Of a stretch of 5,233 bases of DNA, positions 1 through 5,233 are shown piece by piece. Position numbers and translations under genes: made by a program. Source of the DNA: Rickettsiales bacterium (GTDB taxonomy: Bacteria; Pseudomonadota; Alphaproteobacteria; Rickettsiales; UBA3002); NCBI GenBank assembly GCA_947441895.1, contig CANEUT010000123.1, positions 1 through 5,233 of the forward strand. The letters run 5' to 3'. How positions within the stretch are numbered: position 1 is the stretch's first letter; each line of letters opens with the position of its first letter. Below the pieces are notes generated by a model. It did no database searches, had not been told where the DNA came from, and saw nothing but the letters and a program-made list of their open reading frames with translations.

Positions 1-1
1 C

Positions 2-949
2 TACACGGGCGGTTTTTCAAAATTCCTCTATAGCGGAACGAATACATATTATTCATTGAACAATAAAAACAATACCAATTTTAGTATCCTCACCAATACC
101 GACACCCAAAGCACCAGTGGAACCATTAAGGTGAATGCCATCGATTATCCACGCAGCGAAGACGTGCCAGAACATCCCGATTATTGGATTATCAATTTTG
201 GTCCAACCATAGATGCCACCACCACTGCCAATAACTACACCGCAAACTATGCGAACAGCAGCAGCTGGACCTATGATGAGGATGAGGAAAACTACGAGCA
301 AACCGCTTCCGTTACGGCTGACGACCTTAACACCGGCAACATCAGCAATCAGGAAGCAGCGAAAGCCGCCGTGGCCGCAATTGAAACCGGAACCATGCCC
401 AACGGTCCCTGCGCTAATTGCGACTATGTGAAATGGGGCGTGTGGAGCCTTTCCGCCGATAATGGCTTGACGGGAATCAATCAAATTCAATCGACAGCGG
501 TCAATCTGCCTTTCGTGGCGGGTAAGGTGACCCAAAATCTTGATTCGGTCATCGCCAACAATAACCTAAACGGAACCTACACCTATACCGGTGAGGTGCA
601 CGGCCAAACGTTTAATTCAACAGACGCCACCCCCATTGCCAATGCTAAGGGTAACTTCTCCATGGAATTGAACACGGCTAACCGGAGAATATCAAACTTC
701 AGCGGCACACTCGGCGATTATACCATCACCAGCACTGGCAATGCCCAAATTCAAACAACGGGCAATGCCGTCACCACTTCGGGGCTTAATATCAATGCGC
801 AAAGAACCGGTTTTAATTTAAATAACGGCTCGCTAAACGCTGCGCTTTATGGCCCACAAGCACAGAATATTGGCGGTAACTTTAATGCGAACGATGGTGA
901 AGGCACTCCTTCCAATGCCATCAACGGTGTGTTCCTCGGCAGTCGCTAA
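2..949 (+). CDS. TbpB-like beta-barrel surface protein, C-terminal part (5' end outside window)
   Basis: The reading frame is open from base 2 to the TAA at 947-949, giving 315 visible residues; the true start lies upstream, so the TTG at 56 is not a credible start. The visible part is rich in Asn, Thr, Ser and Gly, as in secreted proteins. In order it shows an acidic stretch (DEDEENYE, about 278-301), a CANC pair (410-421) followed by the short motif WGVW, then a run of alternating polar/hydrophobic strands starting near GTYTYTGEVHG (about 572-604) and ending with ALYGPQAQNIGGNF (about 845-886). The YGPxAxxxGGxF element near the C-terminus is characteristic of the eight-stranded barrels of transferrin-binding protein B and related surface proteins. 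It may therefore be the cargo of the Slam-like protein encoded at 3224-4579. Whether it carries a lipobox, a type I signal or another N-terminal domain (such as FecR) cannot be seen. The barrel call is fairly firm; ligand and role are unknown. Confidence 0.7.
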   Translation, partial: YTGGFSKFLYSGTNTYYSLNNKNNTNFSILTNTDTQSTSGTIKVNAIDYPRSEDVPEHPDYWIINFGPTIDATTTANNYTANYANSSSWTYDEDEENYEQTASVTADDLNTGNISNQEAAKAAVAAIETGTMPNGPCANCDYVKWGVWSLSADNGLTGINQIQSTAVNLPFVAGKVTQNLDSVIANNNLNGTYTYTGEVHGQTFNSTDATPIANAKGNFSMELNTANRRISNFSGTLGDYTITSTGNAQIQTTGNAVTTSGLNINAQRTGFNLNNGSLNAALYGPQAQNIGGNFNANDGEGTPSNAINGVFLGSR

Positions 950-952
950 GCG

Positions 953-3172
953 TTATTTAAACGTCGCCACATAAACCCCGTCCCAGTCTGCTGGTGGCGG
1001 GGTTTGTGCATATTCCACCATGCGAGTGCGATAGAGATCATACAACCCCGCAAGCGATGGCACCGGAATAGCAAGCGCAACAAGCTCCAGCGATTTTGCC
1101 AGCATCACCGCTTCTTCTAATGCCGCACTTGCCTCGTGCCATTGCTGCGCCCGATATGCCTGCAACATGGCGCAATGCAGTGTGCTGAGCTTTATAAAAT
1201 CCGCATGTGCGGCAAGCGTCTCATCGCCCAACAGGGTAAAAATATGCACTGCCTGTTTTTTGCCCTTCACGCGAATGAGGTCAATCTCAATGGCCGCAAA
1301 CCCCTTCAGCTGCACAAGGGTCGCTTCACCAATGACCAAATCAACGCCATAGAACTTACTCTGCCCCTCAAGCCGCGACGAAATATCAACCGCATTGCCA
1401 AGCGCCGAATAATTAAACCGCAGGCGCGAACCCAAATTACCCACGCAGCAAATGCCGGTGTTCAGCCCCATGCCAATGCGCACCGGCGACAAATGGCTGC
1501 CGCGCTCGGCATTAAAAACTTCCAGCCGTTCGTTGAATTTCACCAGCTCAGCACGCATGGCCAGCGTGGCCCGCGCCGCCCGCACAGCATGATCGGCCAC
1601 ATCCAGCGGCGCATTCCAAAACGCCATAATGCAATCACCGATATATTTATCAATCGTGCCCTGCTGATCAAGAATAATGTCCGTCATGGGCGTCAAAAAG
1701 TTATTGATGAAGTGGGTAAGGTCTTCCGGTGATTGTTTTTCGGAATAGCTGGAAAAATCACGAATATCGGTAAACATCACGGTCAGCTCACGGTTTTCAC
1801 CGCCCAATTTCAGCAATTTGGGGTTGGCCACCGCTTTTTCCACCAGTGCTGGCGAAAGATAGAGGCTAAACGCATCGCGGATTTGCTTGCGCTCCTGCTC
1901 GGTGTGTAAAAACCGGCGAATTGATTCAAGAAGATAGATCGACGTGAGCGCCACCACTGGCGTTACTGGACTAAATAACATTTTCATTTCGGCAAACGCA
2001 TGCCACGATCCATAAACCGTGATGCCCAACAAACCCAACATGCTGGCAAAACCCGCAAGCGCCCCCGTGCGCCGCACAATTAATAATAAAGCTACCCCCA
2101 AAACCAGCACCGATCCAATTTCAGCACAGCCTATCCAATCGGGGCGCTGCAAATATTCTTTCAGCAGAATTTGCTCAACCAGTTGGGCATGCACCTCTAC
2201 CCCAGGCAAGGCCGCATCATGCGGGGTGGCGCGCAAATCTTTCAGCCCCGCGGCGCTGGTGCCAATAATCACAATATGCCCCGCAATTTTTTCAGGGTCC
2301 AAGCCCCCTTGAATTATTTTCCATGCGGGCACATAGCGATCGGGCGTGCTGAGGGAGTAATAAATCCAGAACATGCCGTTTTCATCGACCGGAACGGTTG
2401 TGTCACCCACCCGAACCGATTCCAGACCCTGATTGGCGTTAATGGTATAATGCTGCGCATCAAATGCCAAACGTAGCGACTCAAGCCCCAAAGTGGGGTA
2501 AATTTGACCATGATAGCCCAACAAAAGGGGCACGCGGCGCACCACACTATCACGGTCGGGAATGCTGTTTATGAAACCCATTCCCTTCGCCGCCTTGCTT
2601 AAAATAGGCAACGAGCCAATCATGCCATCAAACTGTTTAATCGACCCTTCAGGCAAAGACCCACGAATAATGACGCTCGCTTTGTCATATTCGGCGGCGT
2701 GCTGCGTATGGTCGCCGAAGCTGACAGCCGTCACCGCTGGCTTATCTTGCAGCACACGCGCAAGTTGTTGGTCAGGGTCGGGCAGTTTACCAATAAAGCT
2801 CGTTAGTGCTTCATCACCCCAAAGCGGCACAATATGCTTTGGTGAAGTTCTATCTTCTTCAGGAAAAATAATATCATAGGCAACAACCGCCGCACCCGCT
2901 TCATAAAGTTTGGTGGTTAAGTCGGCCACCATGCTGCGCGGCCATGGCCATTGGCCTAATTTTGCCAGGCTATTATCGTCAATATCAACAATGCGAACTC
3001 CGGCTTCAGTGTAAGAACGCGGTTTAATACGCTGATAAACATCGAATACCTGATAGTTTAGGTCGCTAATGAGAGGCACATCGAAAAGCTTTATGGCAAT
3101 CATGCAACAAAGCAGCAGCCATGACGAGCAAAGCAGCAGTAAGGACATTATTTTATTTAGATTTTTAATCAT
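953..3172 (-). CDS. CHASE2-domain class III adenylate cyclase
   Basis: This 739-residue inner-membrane enzyme should convert ATP to cAMP and pyrophosphate in the cytoplasm under control of an extracytoplasmic sensor. An N-terminal membrane anchor (about 9-28) is followed by a periplasmic CHASE2 domain (about 35-340) with the typical VRIVDIDDNSL...WPWPR start (59-79) and GAAVVAYDIIF (93-103). Transmembrane segments follow at about 350-366, 371-390 and 398-416, then a helical linker with FSLYLSPALVEKAV (435-448). The catalytic domain (about 462-648) has both metal aspartates (D469 in FTDIRDF, D513 in GDCIMAFW), the purine-reading pair K509 and S589, and the transition-state arginine R600. K509 favours ATP over GTP. 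The usual VN of the GDxVNxAxR motif is VD here (D596). The C-terminal 80 residues look like one helical repeat plus a PPPADWDGV tail. The ATG at 3172 has a weak GGA 7 bases upstream (3180-3182); a later ATG (residue 9) would cut into the anchor. The gene converges on the TbpB-like gene and diverges from the Slam-like gene. Confidence 0.93.
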   Translation of the reverse strand: MIKNLNKIMSLLLLCSSWLLLCCMIAIKLFDVPLISDLNYQVFDVYQRIKPRSYTEAGVRIVDIDDNSLAKLGQWPWPRSMVADLTTKLYEAGAAVVAYDIIFPEEDRTSPKHIVPLWGDEALTSFIGKLPDPDQQLARVLQDKPAVTAVSFGDHTQHAAEYDKASVIIRGSLPEGSIKQFDGMIGSLPILSKAAKGMGFINSIPDRDSVVRRVPLLLGYHGQIYPTLGLESLRLAFDAQHYTINANQGLESVRVGDTTVPVDENGMFWIYYSLSTPDRYVPAWKIIQGGLDPEKIAGHIVIIGTSAAGLKDLRATPHDAALPGVEVHAQLVEQILLKEYLQRPDWIGCAEIGSVLVLGVALLLIVRRTGALAGFASMLGLLGITVYGSWHAFAEMKMLFSPVTPVVALTSIYLLESIRRFLHTEQERKQIRDAFSLYLSPALVEKAVANPKLLKLGGENRELTVMFTDIRDFSSYSEKQSPEDLTHFINNFLTPMTDIILDQQGTIDKYIGDCIMAFWNAPLDVADHAVRAARATLAMRAELVKFNERLEVFNAERGSHLSPVRIGMGLNTGICCVGNLGSRLRFNYSALGNAVDISSRLEGQSKFYGVDLVIGEATLVQLKGFAAIEIDLIRVKGKKQAVHIFTLLGDETLAAHADFIKLSTLHCAMLQAYRAQQWHEASAALEEAVMLAKSLELVALAIPVPSLAGLYDLYRTRMVEYAQTPPPADWDGVYVATFK
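973..1005. terminator. Hairpin between convergent genes, possible terminator of the TbpB-like gene
   Basis: A perfect 8-bp inverted repeat, AAACCCCG (973-980) and CGGGGTTT (998-1005), encloses a second 4-bp stem, CCAG (983-986) and CTGG (991-994), closed by TCTG. The structure begins 24 bases after the stop of the plus-strand TbpB-like gene and lies inside the last codons of the minus-strand cyclase gene. The T-tract is short on the plus strand (TTTGTG) and equally weak on the minus strand (TTTATG), so it is not a textbook intrinsic terminator. It is the only strong hairpin I see near this convergent junction. Confidence 0.4.
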
Positions 3173-3223
3173 AATTTAATCCGAATTGATATATAAAGAA
3201 TCTATAAGAAGAGGTACAGTATT
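3173..3223. promoter_or_regulatory. Divergent AT-rich intergenic region between cyclase and Slam-like genes
   Basis: These 51 bases must hold, or lie close to, the start signals of both the minus-strand cyclase and the plus-strand Slam-like operon. The region is clearly more AT-rich than the flanking genes and contains TATA-like hexamers on the plus strand (TATAAA 3192-3197, TATAAG 3203-3208; also CATAAT 3170-3175 at the edge), but none is paired with a convincing -35 box at 16-18 bases. No TGTGA-N6-TCACA CRP-type operator is visible. The region is inferred to be regulatory from gene layout; individual promoter elements cannot be assigned. Confidence 0.4.
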
Positions 3224-3226
3224 TTG
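3211..3226 (+). promoter_or_regulatory. Ribosome binding site and TTG start of the Slam-like gene
   Basis: GAGG at 3211-3214, within the purine run AAGAAGAGG (3206-3214), sits 9 bases before a TTG codon at 3224-3226. No in-frame ATG occurs until residue 59, which would delete the signal peptide, and no upstream in-frame ATG is close. The Shine-Dalgarno match and the intact signal peptide together decide for the TTG start. Confidence 0.75.
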
Positions 3227-4579
3227 ATAACTCTCAACAAAACTGTTCGCACGGCAACAAAAATCGTATGCGCCACCACGCTTACGCTTGGTTTTTTTGC
3301 AACCCACGCGCTTGCTGCCCCCGCCGATGACGCGGCACAGGCCGCTGCCTCACAAGAAATCAGCCGCGTTACACTTGAAGGCGAAGGCCGCAACGATATG
3401 AAAGCTCATTTTGCCTATGCCCAGCGCTCGCTTAAAAAACACAATGCGCGTGAAGCAGAATGGGCCTTTCGCAAAATGTTGGCCAACGACCCCTCGCTTG
3501 ACCGCGTCAGGCTTGATTTAGCCATGGTGCTCATTCCTCAAGGCAAACTAGCCGAAGCAAAAGCATTGCTGCTCGAAGTGAAAGATAAAAAACCGCCTGC
3601 ATCCGTTGTCAAAAATATCAATCTGGTGCTTGCTCAGGTGACCATGCTCATGAAGCCACACCAGTTAAATGGCTCCGTTAGCGTTGGCATTAACAGCGAC
3701 AGCAACGCCAACGCATCGCCCAGCAGCGGCGACATTACCTTGCTCGACACCAGCATTCCACTGGGTGCGGGCGCCGGCAAACAGCATGACATCAGCCTTT
3801 ATACCGCCGCAAGCATCAACCACGTCTATCGCACCGACCTTGACCAAAAAAGTCAAACCCTGCGCTGGAAAACTGACTTCCTGAATTACCGCACCCTGCA
3901 GGATAAATTATCGAACCTGAACATCATCATGAACACCATTCGCACCGGACCAGAGCTTACCTTGCTGGATAGCGGTATGAAACTGGGTCTGTTTGGCAGC
4001 TACAGCATGCTGACACTTGATAGCCATAAATATCTTGATAATCCAAAACTGAATGCCGTGGTGGAAGTGCCACTCACCAATGATCTCACCGTAAGCTTTG
4101 ATAGCAGCGTTGAGCATCGCACCTATCATAACGCACCTGGGGTCACCACCTATGAAGACCGCGATGGATCGGCCCTGCAACAAACGGCTGGCCTACGCTA
4201 TATATTAAGCGATCAATGGTTACTAAACAGCACCGTCACCGCACGCAAAGAAGAAGCAAAACAAAATTATTATGGCAACGAACAATATGCGATTGATTTC
4301 GGCACGACTTACATCATTAATCCGCAAACTTTTGTGACCGCGCAAACAGGCTATCGCCATTCCAATTATGACGAAGCAGATTTGCTGACCAGCGCCAAAA
4401 TCCGCAGCGACGATGAATATTCAGCAGGCCTTACCATTGGTCGCATTTTTATGCTTCCCGAGCTTGGGAATCAGGCCACCTTGACGGGTGGCTATCTCTA
4501 TCGCCGTGTCGATTCAAATTTACAAAACTACGACTATGACAACCATCGCATTTCAACATCTCTCAGCATCGCTTTTTAG
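3224..4579 (+). CDS. Slam-like (DUF560) outer-membrane surface-protein assembly factor
   Basis: The 451-residue product has a type I signal peptide: positive residues (K6, R9, K13), a hydrophobic core, and likely cleavage after HALA (residue 31). C16 is not in a lipobox, so it is not a lipoprotein. Residues about 58-145 form TPR-like helices (AHFAYAQRSLKKHNAREAEWAF, then PSLDRVRLDLAMVLIPQGKLAEAKALL, given here as 61-82 and 90-117). From about 148 the protein turns into amphipathic beta strands, opening with LNGSVSVGINSDSNANASP (148-166); the DSNxN motif at this hinge is typical of the Slam/DUF560 family. The barrel runs to the end and closes with SLSIAF, a C-terminal aromatic residue that fits recognition by the BAM complex. 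Slam proteins move TbpB-like lipoproteins across the outer membrane in Neisseria and relatives; length here is slightly below the Neisseria proteins. A TbpB-like protein two genes away supports this role. A generic TPR-porin is the main alternative. Confidence 0.78.
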   Translation: MITLNKTVRTATKIVCATTLTLGFFATHALAAPADDAAQAAASQEISRVTLEGEGRNDMKAHFAYAQRSLKKHNAREAEWAFRKMLANDPSLDRVRLDLAMVLIPQGKLAEAKALLLEVKDKKPPASVVKNINLVLAQVTMLMKPHQLNGSVSVGINSDSNANASPSSGDITLLDTSIPLGAGAGKQHDISLYTAASINHVYRTDLDQKSQTLRWKTDFLNYRTLQDKLSNLNIIMNTIRTGPELTLLDSGMKLGLFGSYSMLTLDSHKYLDNPKLNAVVEVPLTNDLTVSFDSSVEHRTYHNAPGVTTYEDRDGSALQQTAGLRYILSDQWLLNSTVTARKEEAKQNYYGNEQYAIDFGTTYIINPQTFVTAQTGYRHSNYDEADLLTSAKIRSDDEYSAGLTIGRIFMLPELGNQATLTGGYLYRRVDSNLQNYDYDNHRISTSLSIAF

Positions 4580-4593
4580 GAGCACAATGCATG
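4578..4593 (+). promoter_or_regulatory. Ribosome binding site of the cNMP-domain gene overlapping the Slam-like stop codon
   Basis: AGGAG (4578-4582) begins inside the TAG stop (4577-4579) of the Slam-like gene and lies 8 bases before the ATG at 4591. An out-of-frame ATG at 4587 is too close to be used. The overlap suggests that ribosomes ending the Slam-like gene help start the next one, so the two proteins are probably made together. Confidence 0.75.
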
Positions 4594-4989
4594 ACACAAC
4601 AGCCCGCATCATCTAAAACGAACCGTAGCCTTCTTTTTGTAAAATTTCCTGCTGAAACAGTTATTTTTTCCGAACGCTCGCAATCAACCGATGTGTATCT
4701 CATCCGTTCGGGTCGGGTTGAAATTCGTAAACAGATTGGCCCCGAATCAGTACTCATCAAAGCCCTTGGGCCCCAAGAAATTTTTGGTGAAATGGCGCTC
4801 ATTCACCACAAGCCTCGCTCGGCCAGTGCCGTCGCCGTGATGGATACCGAATGCTATGTGCTGAACCACACCGCGTTTGACGATAAACTGAAAACAATTG
4901 ATCCATTTTTACGTGGCGTATTCCGTGTGCTGGCCAACACCGTGCGCGAATTGACCACTGAACTTGCCTCAATTAAAAAGATTGATTAG
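4591..4989 (+). CDS. Stand-alone cyclic-nucleotide-binding domain protein (CRP-like sensor without HTH)
   Basis: The 132-residue product is almost entirely one cNMP-binding domain of the CRP/FNR and protein-kinase-A regulatory-subunit fold. The beta roll spans about 15-95, with VYLIRSGRVEI (35-45) and the phosphate-binding cassette FGEMALIHHKPRSASAVA (65-82). In the cassette E67, R76 and S77 match the residues that hold the ribose and cyclic phosphate in E. coli CRP, so the domain should bind cAMP or cGMP. A C-terminal helix (about 106-130) follows, and the protein ends there: no helix-turn-helix, kinase or channel domain. There is no signal peptide, so it acts in the cytoplasm. It starts 11 bases after the Slam-like stop and its SD overlaps that stop, indicating an operon. 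Its likely ligand source is the cyclase encoded upstream on the other strand. It probably acts by binding a partner protein; the partner is unknown. Confidence 0.9.
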   Translation: MTQQPASSKTNRSLLFVKFPAETVIFSERSQSTDVYLIRSGRVEIRKQIGPESVLIKALGPQEIFGEMALIHHKPRSASAVAVMDTECYVLNHTAFDDKLKTIDPFLRGVFRVLANTVRELTTELASIKKID

Positions 4990-4992
4990 TTT

Positions 4993-5233
4993 TTAGCCGC
5001 GACTTTTATCGGCCGGATACACGCCCAGCAAATTTACTTTGTGGGTAAAGAACCCCAACTCCTCGATCGATAGCTGAACCGGCTTCTCGCGTGGGTGCCC
5101 CTCAAACGTCATAAAAAACTGGGCACTGCTATTCGCACCGGCACGAATATAGCTTTCCAGCTTGATAATGTTCACATTGTTGGTGGCAAAACCACCCAAC
5201 GACTTATACAACGCCGCCGGAATGTTACGCAGC
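4993..5233 (-). CDS. pheA: Prephenate dehydratase, C-terminal ACT domain (5' end outside window)
   Basis: The minus-strand frame is open from the right edge to the TAA at 4993-4995, showing 79 residues; the catalytic domain lies beyond the window. The visible part is a complete-looking ACT regulatory domain: LRNIPAALYKSLGGFATNNVN (split as 5172-5232), then IIKLESYI (the ESRP-equivalent phenylalanine-binding motif), FFMTFEGHP, a helix with EELGFF, and LLGVYPAD near the end. Prephenate dehydratase converts prephenate to phenylpyruvate in phenylalanine synthesis, and its ACT domain mediates feedback inhibition by phenylalanine. The L codon at 5211 (TTG) is internal, not a start. Its stop is 3 bases from the stop of the convergent cNMP gene. 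A bare ACT-domain protein cannot be excluded without the upstream sequence, but the sequence fits PheA closely. Confidence 0.9.
   Translation of the reverse strand, partial: LRNIPAALYKSLGGFATNNVNIIKLESYIRAGANSSAQFFMTFEGHPREKPVQLSIEELGFFTHKVNLLGVYPADKSRG

Noticed and set aside
56..58. TTG as the start of the first gene
   Set aside because: The frame is open to the left edge, with continuing Tyr/Gly/Ser/Thr-rich sequence, and there is no Shine-Dalgarno sequence before it; the gene is truncated by the window.
53..535. Minus-strand open frame of 160 codons opposite the TbpB-like gene
   Set aside because: It is antisense to a convincing coding frame, has a Gly/Ile/Val-rich composition expected from complementing Asn/Thr codons, and shows no family resemblance.
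1136..1732. Plus-strand open frame of 198 codons opposite the cyclase catalytic domain
   Set aside because: The minus strand here encodes the highly conserved cyclase motifs; the opposite frame has no recognisable domain.
3269..3271. C16 of the Slam-like protein as a lipoprotein cysteine
   Set aside because: It lies before the hydrophobic core, preceded by KIV, not at the end of a lipobox; the sequence fits an ordinary signal peptide cleaved after HALA.
4591..4989. CRP/FNR-type transcription factor
   Set aside because: The protein stops right after the helix that follows the cNMP fold; there is no helix-turn-helix, and the downstream sequence is the convergent pheA gene rather than a frameshifted continuation.
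5209..5211. TTG as the start of the pheA fragment
   Set aside because: The ACT domain continues upstream as LRNIPAA to the window edge, so this codon is an internal leucine.

Overview
The window looks like part of an alphaproteobacterial chromosome of roughly balanced GC. The lineage is inferred from the style of the proteins: the partial prephenate dehydratase ends in the ESY(I)-type ACT domain and GVYPAD tail typical of Alphaproteobacteria, and the CHASE2 cyclase ends in a PPPxDWDGV tail common in that group. The genus cannot be told from this sequence. The whole window is tightly packed with genes; no stretch over about 60 bases lacks a gene, and I see no tRNA, rRNA, CRISPR array or insertion sequence.

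Layout from left to right: (1) the 3' part of a plus-strand gene (2-949) for an Asn/Thr-rich secreted protein whose C-terminus looks like the small beta barrel of transferrin-binding-protein-B-like surface proteins; (2) a complete minus-strand gene (953-3172) for a membrane class III adenylate cyclase with a CHASE2 sensor domain, ending 3 bases from gene 1; (3) a 51-bp AT-rich divergent intergenic region; (4) a plus-strand gene (3224-4579, TTG start) for a Slam-like (surface lipoprotein assembly modifier, DUF560) outer-membrane protein, with a signal peptide, a short TPR-like domain and a C-terminal beta barrel; (5) a small plus-strand gene (4591-4989), in an operon with the Slam-like gene, for a stand-alone cyclic-nucleotide-binding domain; (6) the 3' end of a minus-strand prephenate dehydratase gene (pheA, 4993 to the window edge), a core metabolic gene bordering the module.

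Genes 1-4 read as one functional cassette: a candidate surface cargo protein, its candidate outer-membrane translocator, an envelope-sensing cyclase that would make cAMP, and a small cAMP receptor with no DNA-binding domain. The inference is that display of the surface protein is coupled to cAMP signalling. Family assignments for the cyclase, the cNMP domain and the ACT domain are strong; the Slam and TbpB-like calls rest on overall layout and short motifs; the functional link between the four genes is a hypothesis from gene order.
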